This document shows, one piece after another, positions 44,705-53,809 of a stretch of DNA of 64,000 nt. Origin of the DNA: Undibacterium sp049340185 (GTDB taxonomy: Bacteria > Pseudomonadota > Gammaproteobacteria > Burkholderiales > Burkholderiaceae_D); assembly GCF_049340185.1 (NCBI RefSeq), contig NZ_JBMPPC010000010.1, positions 1 through 64,000 of the forward strand, given 5' to 3'. The notes below the pieces were generated by a model, which saw only the letters and a program-made list of their open reading frames with translations, searched no databases and was not told the DNA's origin. Position 1 is the stretch's first letter; each line of letters opens with the position of its first letter. The position numbers and the translations under genes are program-made.

Positions 44705-46477
44705 TTATTTCTGAATAACGAAATCCGCCGACAATGCCGTCAGCGTCAACACTGCCTGTACACGCTGCTCTGGTGATTTGACAGAGATCGCGCCGATCAT
44801 GCGGTTAAAACGATCGCGACTACTGGCACTCATTTGCTGATTGAAAAATAACAGGTCGATCCGGTCTATCAGTTTGCTGGCATCACTCGCCAGCGTCTTT
44901 AAGGGCGTGTAATCAAACTCCAGCCGCGAATCGCCCCAGCCATAACCGCCGCTGTTAAAGAGCGAGGCAAAGAAATTCAGTGACCCGACAATCGTGGTTT
45001 CGCTCGTGATCTGGAACTCAGGTGCCGCCATGCCTGCTATCGTCAAAGGTCCCGCAGGCCGGTACGCAGGTGCATAGAAATTGAACACCGACGGTGCCAG
45101 CAAAGGGCTTTGTCCGAGAGCGTCATCGGCGCTGTCGAGATAATGAATATTGTTGAACCCATTTTTACTTTTTGCACCAAGTCCGCGTAAAAAATTCGCA
45201 AAACGGATCACCGGTTCACGCTGTTTACCAAAACGTGTCTGGCTTGCCGCATTGTCGCCGCGCGCTTCGGGATCGAGCAAAATTGCGCGCAGCACTGCAC
45301 GCAAATCACCGCGTACTCCGCTACCGTTATTGTTGAATGCACCGGCAACACGACTGATATATGCCGCACTGGGGTTGCTTGTGACGAGACGCTGTATCAA
45401 TTGCTTGCCCACGAAGGGCCCGACGTTCGGATGATTGAATATGTTATCGAGTGCGTCCTTCATATCCTGCTCCGGAGTTTGTCCGGCAGGCAGGCTGCGA
45501 CCATTCAGCAAGGTCTTGCTGTCCGGTGAGTGGAAACCTGGCCAGGCTTTCATCGGAACGATCCAGAGATTATTGTCGTCAGGATTGTAGTCATGAAATT
45601 GCGCCGGTTTATTATTGTCCAGCGCACCGAAACTCCAGCCGGTAAACGCTTTGGCAAAGCCTTTAACAACCGTCTCGTCATAACTCGCCATAGCGACGCC
45701 GGCGCTATCGGTTTGCTGGCTGCCATCCTGATTTAACTTGACCAGACCGATTGAAAATAACTGTAAGACTTCACGTGCATAGTTCTCGTTGGGATGAATG
45801 CCAGACGTCGCATCCTCCTTCTCGCTGCCTTGCATATTCAGGTAGTAACCCATGGCGGGATGCAGGCTCACGTCTTCTAGCAATTGACGATAATTGCCGA
45901 AGGCATTGCGGTTGAGCATATCCATGTAGCTCGACATCGCATATGGACGGATATCCGGCGCAATATTCGAGATCACAAATAATTGCAGCAGCGCCCATGA
46001 CATACGTGCACGCAATTGCGCGTCGCTGGTGAGCCATTGCTGCCAGATCGCTTCATAGCTCATCTCTTCAGTCGCGCGCTGATTACTTTCACGCAGTCGC
46101 TGTTGCTCCAGATAAGCGAGATGCGAATCGGTGCTTTTATTAAACTGATCCGCGATCCAGCGCTCGAACCCATTGCTGCGGACTTGCTCGACTTCCTCGG
46201 GAGAACGTATGCCAAAACTCGTTTGCGTCAGGAAGCGGGCGGCGTCACGGCTGCTCGGTGGACTACTGGTCACAGGCGGTAATTCAGTGACGGGATTATT
46301 GATGGTGCCACCAATCGCGGTGGCTGTTCCGCTACTGCCACCGCCGCAGGCGGACAGTGTTGCCAGCGCGCTCAGAGCGACCAGACTGGCGGGTGAAACC
46401 GGGCTGACCTGAGAAGCGTTTTGCTTCGCATTTTCCGATCCATGTTGTATCGCATCCTGCACCAGATCTGTATCCAT
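44705..46477 (-). CDS. DUF1800 family protein
   Basis: A 590-residue protein. AGGGAGG lies 6 bases before this ATG, which decides the start. A short hydrophobic stretch ends in LATLSACGGGSSGT (about residues 38-46), like a lipoprotein or linker region. The DUF1800 body has ARFLTQTSFGIRSPEEVEQV, NENYAREVLQLFSIGLVKLN and FVGKQLIQRLVTSNPSAAYI. Its function is unknown. The next gene is the DUF1501 partner; a shared envelope role is likely but not shown. Confidence 0.88.
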   Translation of the reverse strand: MDTDLVQDAIQHGSENAKQNASQVSPVSPASLVALSALATLSACGGGSSGTATAIGGTINNPVTELPPVTSSPPSSRDAARFLTQTSFGIRSPEEVEQVRSNGFERWIADQFNKSTDSHLAYLEQQRLRESNQRATEEMSYEAIWQQWLTSDAQLRARMSWALLQLFVISNIAPDIRPYAMSSYMDMLNRNAFGNYRQLLEDVSLHPAMGYYLNMQGSEKEDATSGIHPNENYAREVLQLFSIGLVKLNQDGSQQTDSAGVAMASYDETVVKGFAKAFTGWSFGALDNNKPAQFHDYNPDDNNLWIVPMKAWPGFHSPDSKTLLNGRSLPAGQTPEQDMKDALDNIFNHPNVGPFVGKQLIQRLVTSNPSAAYISRVAGAFNNNGSGVRGDLRAVLRAILLDPEARGDNAASQTRFGKQREPVIRFANFLRGLGAKSKNGFNNIHYLDSADDALGQSPLLAPSVFNFYAPAYRPAGPLTIAGMAAPEFQITSETTIVGSLNFFASLFNSGGYGWGDSRLEFDYTPLKTLASDASKLIDRIDLLFFNQQMSASSRDRFNRMIGAISVKSPEQRVQAVLTLTALSADFVIQK

Positions 46478-46729
46478 ATCCACCTCCCTTTGAGGTGTCA
46501 AGAGTAGGAAGAACAGAAAGTATCAGCAAGTACAAAAGCGTAAGGAAATGTTTCGCTTATCTAGCCGCACAGCAATCTTAATGGCATCAGGACAGCATCA
46601 CCAGCTTAACAAAATCAGAATGGTGGAATGGAAGACGCAGAGTAGAAATACGGCAGAAAAAATGTAAGCAAGCGTCACAGCTCGCTTAAGCTTTGTAACG
46701 CTTTAACACATCTGAGGCAGTGGTTTGAT

Positions 46730-47251
46730 TCAGGTCGCCAGCGCTTTTTCAAGCAAAGCGTGGAGTTCTGCAAAAGAGGGTTCGCCGACATAGCGTTTTA
46801 AAATATTGCCTTGCTTGTCGATGACATAGGTAGTCGGGGTCAGCTTAACGTCACCAAATGCTTTCGCTAGTTTACCTTCGACATCGAGTGCCACCTGAAA
46901 TGGCAACTGACGCGTCTCGGTGTAGTTCAGTACGTAATTTGGCGGGTCATAGCTCATCGCGACGGCGACATATTCCAGACCTTGCTGGTGATACTTATTG
47001 TATGTCTCTATCATGCGGGGCATCTCAGCGACACAAGTCGTGCAGGACGTCGCCCAGAAATTCACCATCACGACCTTACCACGCAGGCTTTGCGTGCTGA
47101 TTTTTTCGCCCTTCAGATTAACAAAAGTCACATCCGGTACCGGAGCCTTGTTCGACAAAGACTGATAAAACAAAACAGCAAGCGTCACCAATGCCACAGC
47201 GGCAAAGACAGAAAAAATCTTGAATTTACGAGGGGAAGACGGCGCTAACAT
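46730..47251 (-). CDS. TlpA/ResA-like thiol-disulfide oxidoreductase
   Basis: A 173-residue membrane-anchored periplasmic thioredoxin. One N-terminal membrane segment (residues 11-30) precedes the thioredoxin domain, whose redox pair is Cys70-Cys73 in WATSCTTCVAEMP. The active site CTTC lacks the proline of CxPC, and Ser replaces the usual Trp before the first Cys. Such proteins reduce apocytochrome c or other thiols. It is divergent from the solute-binding protein gene. Confidence 0.9.
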   Translation of the reverse strand: MLAPSSPRKFKIFSVFAAVALVTLAVLFYQSLSNKAPVPDVTFVNLKGEKISTQSLRGKVVMVNFWATSCTTCVAEMPRMIETYNKYHQQGLEYVAVAMSYDPPNYVLNYTETRQLPFQVALDVEGKLAKAFGDVKLTPTTYVIDKQGNILKRYVGEPSFAELHALLEKALAT

Positions 47252-47411
47252 AGAGGCTCAATCAGATAATTTGATTCAAGCCCTTGATTATACAGAGGAT
47301 GCGGTAATATCGTCGGCGTGAAAATCAAGAACTTACTGGAGACAAACGCATCAGAGATCAGTACCTCTGGTACGCCTCCACATTTAATTGGCAACACTTT
47401 ACTGGTACAAC

Positions 47412-48236
47412 ATGCAATCGGGACAATTACAGCAATATTTACAGCAAACTTCTCTAGCCACGTCGCCACAGTCCCTGCCGAATCAATACCGCAGACGACT
47501 GGTTGCAGCGATGGCTGCGTTGTGCACCCCAGCTATGGCCTGGTCAGCCAAAGAGCGCATCGTTCTATTAATCGGGGAAGCCAATCCTGAGAAAAATACA
47601 CAGGTCCCGGCCAATACTGGTTTTAATGCCACCTTGACCTACATACAAAAAGAGCTCGATGCCGATTTCGAGATCCGGCACTACCCGTCAAACCGTCTGA
47701 TACAAAATATCGCCGAAGGTGAGGGATTGGCATTTGGTTTATCCAAAACCAAAGAACGACTTCGCACTTTACACTTTTCGATTCCAGCCTATACGACCTA
47801 TATCTGGATGGTCACCTTAAGCGACAGCGTATTTTCTTTCAAGTCAATTCAAGACCTGAAAACCAAGACTATCGGCGTGGTACGTGGCGCCAGTTATGGC
47901 GAGGAGTTTGAAGCGCAAAAAAATGGTTTAACGCTCGAAGAGGATACCTACTCGATTGTATCGCGCTTACAAAAACTGATACTACGACGAACCGATGTCA
48001 TGCTGTTAGGTTATCGGAGTGCAGATCCGACGCAGGTTGAAACACTGATAAATGGCTTGATTCCTAAACTGATGCTGGAACCCTCGCTGCCTACTGGTGT
48101 TAAGTTTGCAGTGATACCAAAACCGTTTAGTACCGACCATATCCATTTCGCGATTGCCGCTAATAAAGATAACGGCATCATCGATAGAATCAATTTTGCG
48201 TTGCGTAAAGCAAAAAAATCTGGCGCCCTTGAGTGA
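47412..48236 (+). CDS. Solute-binding protein, family 3 (extracytoplasmic)
   Basis: A 274-residue periplasmic binding-like protein (SBP_bac_3) with a weak signal sequence, RRRLVAAMAALCTPAMAW. Typical sections are FNATLTYIQKELDADFEIRHY, GLAFGLSKTKERLRTLHFS and KTKTIGVVRGASYGEEF. The start chosen is the ATG at 47412; an in-frame TTG lies eight codons upstream. No transporter permease adjoins it, so it may act as a stand-alone sensor or binding protein. Confidence 0.78.
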   Translation: MQSGQLQQYLQQTSLATSPQSLPNQYRRRLVAAMAALCTPAMAWSAKERIVLLIGEANPEKNTQVPANTGFNATLTYIQKELDADFEIRHYPSNRLIQNIAEGEGLAFGLSKTKERLRTLHFSIPAYTTYIWMVTLSDSVFSFKSIQDLKTKTIGVVRGASYGEEFEAQKNGLTLEEDTYSIVSRLQKLILRRTDVMLLGYRSADPTQVETLINGLIPKLMLEPSLPTGVKFAVIPKPFSTDHIHFAIAANKDNGIIDRINFALRKAKKSGALE

Positions 48237-48254
48237 GTTCCTGAATATATGACA

Positions 48255-48286
48255 AATAAATTGAACGTATTCCTCATCAATTTATT
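48255..48286 (+). terminator. AT-rich hairpin after the binding-protein gene
   Basis: AATAAATTG (48255-48263) pairs with CAATTTATT (48278-48286) over 14 bases, 19 bases past the stop. It is weak in GC and lacks a T run, so it might equally be an operator of the downstream MFS gene. Confidence 0.4.
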
Positions 48287-48353
48287 GGTTGATTCAGCAT
48301 CACTAACTCCTCAGCCAGCCCTGTAACTTCATTGAGATAAAACAAGACTGCAG

Positions 48354-49535
48354 ATGAGCCAATCAACCACCACCATTCCACGCGCGATCTGGGTACTGGG
48401 TTTCGTCAGCATGCTGATGGATATTTCTTCCGAAATGATTCACAGCCTGCTGCCGATGTTTATGGTGGGCACGCTGGGCATCAGTGTCTTGGTGGTTGGA
48501 TTAATTGATGGGCTGGCCGAGTCGACGACCTTATTCGTGAAAGTGTTTTCCGGCGTATGGAGTGATCGCCTGGGTAAACGTAAAGGTCTGGCTGTCTTTG
48601 GTTATGGTCTGAGTGCATTGACCAAACCCTTATTCGCAGTATCGCAAGGCATGGGTTTGTTGCTGACTGCGCGGCTGATGGACAGGATAGGCAAAGGCAT
48701 ACGTGGTGCGCCACGTGATGCGTTGATCGCCGACATTACGCCTGCCGATATCCGCGGTGCGGCATTCGGTTTGCGTCAGACCTTAGACACCATCGGTGCG
48801 GTCGCCGGACCGCTGCTGGCGACTGTCCTGATGCTGTTGTGGGCAAATGATTACCGTCGGGTATTTTGGTTGGCGGTCATCCCTGGATTGCTGGCAACCG
48901 GCTTACTAATTTTCGGCGTGCATGAGCCTAAAACAAGCGCCGCTAAAACGGCCATCAATCCGATTAGCCGTCAGAATCTGCAACGTCTGGGCGCTAGTTA
49001 TTGGTGGGTCGTGGTGGTCGGTGGCGTATTCACGCTGGCGCGTTTTAGCGAAACTTTTTTGATCCTGCGCGCGCAACAACTCGCAATACCCGTAGCATGG
49101 GTGCCGCTGATCATGGTCATAATGAATCTGGTGTACGCAGCATCCGCTTATCCGTTCGGCAAACTCTCGGATCGAATCTCGCACGGCACGTTATTGGCAT
49201 CAGGCTCGGTGGTGCTGATCGCATCTGACCTGATCCTGGCAAGCAATAGCAGCTGGACCGGCCTGTTCGCTGGCGTTGCCTTGTGGGGAATTCATATGGG
49301 GATGACGCAGGGTCTGCTGGCGAGCATGGTCGCGGCCACGGCACCGGCTGATTTACGCGGTACGGCGTTTGGTTTTTTTAATCTGATCAGTGGCGTCGGC
49401 CTGTTGCTGGCTAGTCTGGTGGCGGGCTTACTCTGGGATCAGCTAGGTGCGGGGTTTACCTTTTATGCTGGTGCCGGATTCGCGTTATTGACCTTAATCG
49501 GTGTGCTGATTTTTCCACGAAAATATCAGGTTTAA
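48354..49535 (+). CDS. MFS transporter
   Basis: A 393-residue membrane protein with about twelve hydrophobic segments and MFS motifs (GVWSDRLGKRKGLAVFGYGLSAL, RIGKGIRGAPRDALIAD). The start WVLGFVSMLMDISSEMIHSLLPMF is typical of a subgroup with a conserved Asp/Ser/Glu segment. The substrate is unknown. It stands alone, 118 bases after the binding-protein gene and 56 bases before the convergent Lrp gene. Confidence 0.9.
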   Translation: MSQSTTTIPRAIWVLGFVSMLMDISSEMIHSLLPMFMVGTLGISVLVVGLIDGLAESTTLFVKVFSGVWSDRLGKRKGLAVFGYGLSALTKPLFAVSQGMGLLLTARLMDRIGKGIRGAPRDALIADITPADIRGAAFGLRQTLDTIGAVAGPLLATVLMLLWANDYRRVFWLAVIPGLLATGLLIFGVHEPKTSAAKTAINPISRQNLQRLGASYWWVVVVGGVFTLARFSETFLILRAQQLAIPVAWVPLIMVIMNLVYAASAYPFGKLSDRISHGTLLASGSVVLIASDLILASNSSWTGLFAGVALWGIHMGMTQGLLASMVAATAPADLRGTAFGFFNLISGVGLLLASLVAGLLWDQLGAGFTFYAGAGFALLTLIGVLIFPRKYQV

Positions 49536-49590
49536 ATCTGCTTTAAAAATGCTTGGGGCTTGCCTGGGATTGAGTTAGCTTAGGATTCTG

Positions 49591-50052
49591 TCATTCAGTC
49601 CGTTCGGCGGGTGCAGAAATCGTTTTCCCTGACACATGCGTGGTGAGCACGATCGCCGTCGAGGTTGAACCAAAGGCATTGAGCTCATTGATGATCGCTT
49701 GCAGATGTTCGACATCTGTCGCCAGCACCCGCATCACTGCGCCGTCTTCGCCTGTCACCGTATAACAGTCGATAATCTCCGGGCAGTCGGCCACGTATTG
49801 CGCGTAAGGACGGCCCTGCTGGGTGGACAGGCGTATCATCGCGGTGATCTGATAGCCTAGGGCCTTTGGATTAATTTCGGCGCGGTATGACCGGATCACC
49901 TGCGTGCTTTCAAGCCGCTTGATGCGCTCGGACACTGCAGGCTGGCTCAGATGTACCTGACGACCAATCTCCGCATGCGACATACGTGCATCCTGTTGCA
50001 AGAGTTGCAGGATTTTACGGTCGAAATTGTCGATTTTTGGATTCATAAGCAT
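49591..50052 (-). CDS. Lrp/AsnC-family regulator
   Basis: A 153-residue regulator: N-terminal HTH (MSHAEIGRQVHLSQPAVSERIKRLE) and a C-terminal RAM/ligand domain (YTVTGEDGAVMRVLATDVEHL). An ATG two codons further in (MNPKIDN) is a possible start. It is divergent from diaminopimelate decarboxylase, so lysine or a related amino acid may be its effector; this is inference from position. Confidence 0.92.
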   Translation of the reverse strand: MLMNPKIDNFDRKILQLLQQDARMSHAEIGRQVHLSQPAVSERIKRLESTQVIRSYRAEINPKALGYQITAMIRLSTQQGRPYAQYVADCPEIIDCYTVTGEDGAVMRVLATDVEHLQAIINELNAFGSTSTAIVLTTHVSGKTISAPAERTE

Positions 50053-50203
50053 TCAGTAAAAAATTCAAGGCAATCCTTTGGTCAATCCCGTTTTTGCTTA
50101 TGGAAAGCTATTTATGTCACCGGGATTGCTTGTTACATTATAGGTACTTTTTTTAGCTTATCAGGGCTTACGGAAAATTAACCCGGCAAAACGTCGCGAC
50201 GAA

Positions 50204-50217
50204 CACAGTACTTTTTA
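50204..50217. promoter_or_regulatory. Short inverted repeat in the Lrp/lysA spacer
   Basis: GTACT-TTTT-AGTAC, 5-bp arms about four bases, about 80 bases before the lysA start. It may be an Lrp-type site; Lrp motifs are too loose to be sure. Confidence 0.35.
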
Positions 50218-50293
50218 GTACGACTCGCTGCAACTTAGCAGAGACAATTTTGCGTCAGTCCTATAAGTTCAACTTATGCCTAGCAGAGAAATC

Positions 50294-51538
50294 ATGATCA
50301 CTCACCAGCAAATCGCCCACATCGCCGAGCAGTTCCAAACTCCTTGCTGGGCCTACGATGCCACTGTCATCCGTCAGCAAATCGCACGTCTGCGCCAATT
50401 CGATGTGATCCGTTTTGCGCAAAAAGCATCGAGCAACATCCACTTGCTCAAACTCATGCGTGAAGAAGGCGTCATGGTGGATTCAGTCTCGCTCGGCGAA
50501 GTGGAGCGCGCACTGGCAGCTGGCTATGCGCCGAATGCACAGGCAGGTGGTAGCGAACACGCGCCGATTGTCTTCACTGCCGATCTGCTTGACCGAAACG
50601 CGCTGAAACGCGTAACCGAGCTGAACATACCGGTCAATTGCGGTTCGCCACAAATGCTGGAGCAACTTGGCAAAGCGCATCCCGGACATCCGGTCTGGCT
50701 GCGCATCAATCCCGGTTTTGGTCACGGACATAGTCGCAAAACGAATACCGGCGGCGAGCAAAGTAAGCACGGCATCTGGTTTGAACATCTGGGTGAAAGT
50801 CTGGCCATCATCGAGCAATATCAATTAACGCTGGTCGGCTTGCATATGCATATTGGCTCGGGAGTTGATTACGACCATTTGCAAAGTGTCTGCGACGCGA
50901 TGATAGCGCAGGTCAAAACCTGCGGCCGCGATTTGTCTGCGATTTCGATCGGTGGTGGTTTGTCGATCCCATACCGCGATGGCGAGGCCGTGGTCGATAC
51001 CGATCATTATTTCCAGATTTGGGACAAAGCGCGTAAAGAGATCGAAGCGCATCTGGGTCACAAAATTAGTATGGAGATCGAGCCAGGCCGTTTCCTGGTC
51101 GCTCAATCAGGTCTGTTAATTTCCGAATTGCGCGCACAAAAACAAGTCGGCAATAATTTCTTCGCGCTGGTTGATGCAGGCTTTAATGATCTGGCGCGTC
51201 CGGCAATGTACGGCAGTTATCACCGCATCACTACCTATGCCGCAAACGGCACGCCACGTACCGGTGCATTACGCCCGACCGTCGTGGCAGGACCACTATG
51301 CGAATCCGGCGATGTATTTACACAAGAAGATGGTGGCGTAGTCACGACCCAGGATTTACCGGCTTGTGAGATTGGCGACCTGTTCGTATTTCATGATACA
51401 GGCGCTTACGGTGCCAGCATGTCATCGAACTACAATTCGCGCCCGCTGATCCCGGAGATACTGGTCGATGGTGAACAAATCAAACAAATCCGCCGCCGCC
51501 AGACGGTAGAAGAGTTGATCAGACTGGAACAAATTTAA
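50294..51538 (+). CDS. lysA: Diaminopimelate decarboxylase-type PLP enzyme
   Basis: A 414-residue fold-type III PLP decarboxylase. The PLP lysine is Lys44 in RFAQKASSN; other motifs are GLHMHIGSG (glycine-rich loop), EPGRFLVA and GPLCESGD, the Cys being part of the active site at the dimer interface. It should make lysine from meso-diaminopimelate. The ATG at 50294 with AGAGAAATC upstream fits; an ATG six codons earlier is in frame. Its divergent partner is an Lrp regulator rather than the LysR gene of E. coli. A close relative of ornithine or arginine decarboxylase type cannot be fully ruled out. Confidence 0.85.
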   Translation: MITHQQIAHIAEQFQTPCWAYDATVIRQQIARLRQFDVIRFAQKASSNIHLLKLMREEGVMVDSVSLGEVERALAAGYAPNAQAGGSEHAPIVFTADLLDRNALKRVTELNIPVNCGSPQMLEQLGKAHPGHPVWLRINPGFGHGHSRKTNTGGEQSKHGIWFEHLGESLAIIEQYQLTLVGLHMHIGSGVDYDHLQSVCDAMIAQVKTCGRDLSAISIGGGLSIPYRDGEAVVDTDHYFQIWDKARKEIEAHLGHKISMEIEPGRFLVAQSGLLISELRAQKQVGNNFFALVDAGFNDLARPAMYGSYHRITTYAANGTPRTGALRPTVVAGPLCESGDVFTQEDGGVVTTQDLPACEIGDLFVFHDTGAYGASMSSNYNSRPLIPEILVDGEQIKQIRRRQTVEELIRLEQI

Positions 51539-51612
51539 TACAAAAATTTAAAGCGAATCGAATCAGTTTATTCATTAACCGGATGAATGCTGAAACCGAT
51601 ACCGCACTGTTG

Positions 51613-51650
51613 ATGCGGCTTCTGGCATGTTTTCACGCCAGAAGCCGCAT
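51613..51650. terminator. Perfect 14-bp hairpin, convergent lysA / GNAT (hairpin family copy 1)
   Basis: ATGCGGCTTCTGGC (51613-51626) pairs perfectly with GCCAGAAGCCGCAT (51637-51650); loop ATGTTTTCAC. Four T's follow on the plus strand. It is closely related to the hairpin at 52657-52694. Confidence 0.8.
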
Positions 51651-51651
51651 T

Positions 51652-52074
51652 TTAACTAGGCTTTTTCAATGCCATACCTACCGACGCCGGTGCAGTATGC
51701 ACAAAGCCGAATTGCGCGTATAAGTCTTGTGCTTTTCCATCGGCGATCAGGCTCACATACGCGCTCGGTAGCGCAGTCGTGTCAATGTAATGGCGGATTT
51801 CTTGCATGATTAGTTTGCCCAGGCCTTTGCCTTGATGAGCGGGTAAGACCGCAATATCGACCACTTGATAAAAACAGCCGCCATCACCCACTACGCGCCC
51901 CATACCCACAGGCACGCCCTCATGCAGAATCTGTACCGCGAACAAACTCGCTGGCAAACCGCGTGCCGCTGCTTCACTCGTTTTAGGGCTAAGACCAGCA
52001 GACACACGTAAATGCCGGTAAGTATCGACGGAGGGGATTTCGTGCCTGACCTGATACGGAAAAGTGGCGATCAT
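51652..52074 (-). CDS. GNAT-family N-acetyltransferase
   Basis: A 140-residue acetyltransferase with acetyl-CoA loop PAHQGKGLGKLIMQEIRHYI and LIADGKAQDLYAQFGFV near the end. AAGGTTA lies before the ATG. The substrate is not known. It lies 525 bases downstream of the next gene's start on the same strand, in a block bounded by related hairpins. Confidence 0.88.
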   Translation of the reverse strand: MIATFPYQVRHEIPSVDTYRHLRVSAGLSPKTSEAAARGLPASLFAVQILHEGVPVGMGRVVGDGGCFYQVVDIAVLPAHQGKGLGKLIMQEIRHYIDTTALPSAYVSLIADGKAQDLYAQFGFVHTAPASVGMALKKPS

Positions 52075-52182
52075 TCATTAACCTTTATGTATAAGTTCTG
52101 CTTGTAGCTGCTACGATGGGCTGCTACGATGGGCTGCTGCAATGAGATACCGCTACCAGCATTTGCGATAACGTACCGGGCA

Positions 52183-52599
52183 TCATGCCTTGATGAATTC
52201 GATTTTTCGAAAACGCAGCGCTGACCAATCGTCATCAATCGCAACCATACGGACGCTGTCATAACCCAGCGTGCGGATAATATCCCAACCGCTGTCGCGA
52301 TGAAATTCGCACTGATAGCGTTTCGATGATTTTTTAGGATAGACGAACCAGATAATCGCGTCGCCTTGGGCTTTGGCAGCGATTGCGGTGGACAGTTCAT
52401 CCAGTTCTTTTTGAGCGATCACGAATGCCAGTGCAAAGTGAATGCCGCTTGCTTCCTTGACGCTGCGCAGTATCTTCAGGTCTGTGACGTTCTCAGCCGC
52501 TGTCAATGCGGTCAGCTCTGATTCAAAACTGGCAGGCGCGTTCAGAATCACGATTTCGGCTTGATTTTTCCAATTCAGCTTCTTGAATAAAGGAGTCAT
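52183..52599 (-). CDS. Conserved protein of unknown function
   Basis: A 138-residue protein starting MTPLFKKLNWKNQAEIVILN; GAGAG precedes this ATG, which I prefer over an ATG 15 codons upstream. The C-terminal part AIIWFVYPKKSSKRYQCEFH and DDDWSALRFRKIEFIKA looks like a widespread small-protein family whose name I cannot give with confidence. No catalytic motif is evident. It lies 109 bases upstream of the GNAT gene. Confidence 0.75.
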   Translation of the reverse strand: MTPLFKKLNWKNQAEIVILNAPASFESELTALTAAENVTDLKILRSVKEASGIHFALAFVIAQKELDELSTAIAAKAQGDAIIWFVYPKKSSKRYQCEFHRDSGWDIIRTLGYDSVRMVAIDDDWSALRFRKIEFIKA

Positions 52600-52656
52600 T
52601 TTAGCTCTCTGATGAGGACATAAAATCTGATTATAGCGTAGCAATATCCAATAAAA

Positions 52657-52694
52657 ATGCGCCTTCTGGCGTGTTTTCGTGCTGGAAGGTGCAT
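52657..52694. repeat. 38-bp hairpin family copy 2
   Basis: The arms at 52657-52670 and 52681-52694 pair along their whole length if three G-U pairs are allowed. It matches the hairpin at 51613-51650 in 30 of 38 bases, including the GTTTTC loop. It lies upstream of the unknown-function gene. A smaller TTCTGG/CCAGAA hairpin follows at 52760-52778. Confidence 0.7.
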
Positions 52695-52858
52695 AGAGAT
52701 TGCGGATTCATTTTTTGAAACGATCGTCTGTCGTACATCAGGCAACGCTGCTGAACTCCTTCTGGCAACGCACCAGAAATCACAAAGCCATCCGTCATTA
52801 AAAGCAGAAGTCACCTACCCGGATGATTACTTTTCAAGCGTGCGGGTCTCCGCTCTGC

Positions 52859-53611
52859 TCACAAGATAATTTCATCAACGCTAGCAGAACGAGAGCCTGC
52901 AACGGGCGGATTGTTCGCAGCCCGATAAGTCGTCACGAACGAAAATTTAGTTTGTTGGGTCTGATTGCATCCTGCGGCATGAAACAGATTGCTATGAAAG
53001 AGCAACACATCACCCTGTGCCAATGTCACCGGACGCGCCTGCGTGAGCAAATCTTGATTGGCAGGAAAATCCGCACGTAAAAATTGTGCGGCATCGAGCT
53101 GATCTGCATCGATAGAAAGACGATGCGAACCAGGGATCACTAACAGACATCCGTTTTCAATTGTTTCGTTGCGCAACGCTAGCCAGACCGACACCAGTTC
53201 AGCACGCTGAAAATGCCAGTAACGACTGTCCCGGTGCCAACCCGTCAAGCTAGAAAATCGCGGTTGCTTGGTCATGATGCAATTGTGATGCGCCTGCACC
53301 AGTCTTAATCCATCACCTAACAACTGACGCAAAACCGGCACCAGTGCGTCGCCCGTCACCCAACTCGCCAGAACCTTGCTACGGGCAACTGCCTGCAATA
53401 AGCGCCGTGCCGTCAGTCCCCCCTCGGCATCACGTGAGACAGGTGCGCCCGGATAACGTGTATCAGCTTCGTATTCAATCGGCGCGACATCATCGTCTAA
53501 TTGCTGTTGCGCAAAAGCGATGATCGCTTCGCACGTAGCGGCATCGACCTGCTCTGGTAAAACCAGGTAGCCATCGTGGTGAAACTGCTGTATTTGTTCG
53601 GTAGAGAGCAT
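52859..53611 (-). CDS. Phytanoyl-CoA dioxygenase (PhyH) family protein
   Basis: A 250-residue Fe(II)/2-oxoglutarate-type oxygenase; ligands His126 and Asp128 lie in LTGWHRDSRYW and a distal His in FHSNLFHAAG. WLALRNETIENGCLLVIPGSH is typical of the family. It differs clearly from the PhyH protein at 40620. The substrate is unknown. It is divergent from the phosphofructokinase gene, 198 bases away. Confidence 0.88.
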   Translation of the reverse strand: MLSTEQIQQFHHDGYLVLPEQVDAATCEAIIAFAQQQLDDDVAPIEYEADTRYPGAPVSRDAEGGLTARRLLQAVARSKVLASWVTGDALVPVLRQLLGDGLRLVQAHHNCIMTKQPRFSSLTGWHRDSRYWHFQRAELVSVWLALRNETIENGCLLVIPGSHRLSIDADQLDAAQFLRADFPANQDLLTQARPVTLAQGDVLLFHSNLFHAAGCNQTQQTKFSFVTTYRAANNPPVAGSRSASVDEIIL

Positions 53612-53809
53612 AACAATCCGTGGGGAAGCGGTTCCTTCAAAATCATCCCTTCATTGTGCCACGATGCGCAGTCAGGCTGACAGATACAGTTAAGCGTAAA
53701 GCGGTCATAACAGTGCCAGTAAAACAGAGAGAAAATGACTTGCCGCTATTTTGTAGAAATGGCAAGATACACTCGGTGACAGACCGTATTCCGATACAAG
53801 GAGATCAGC

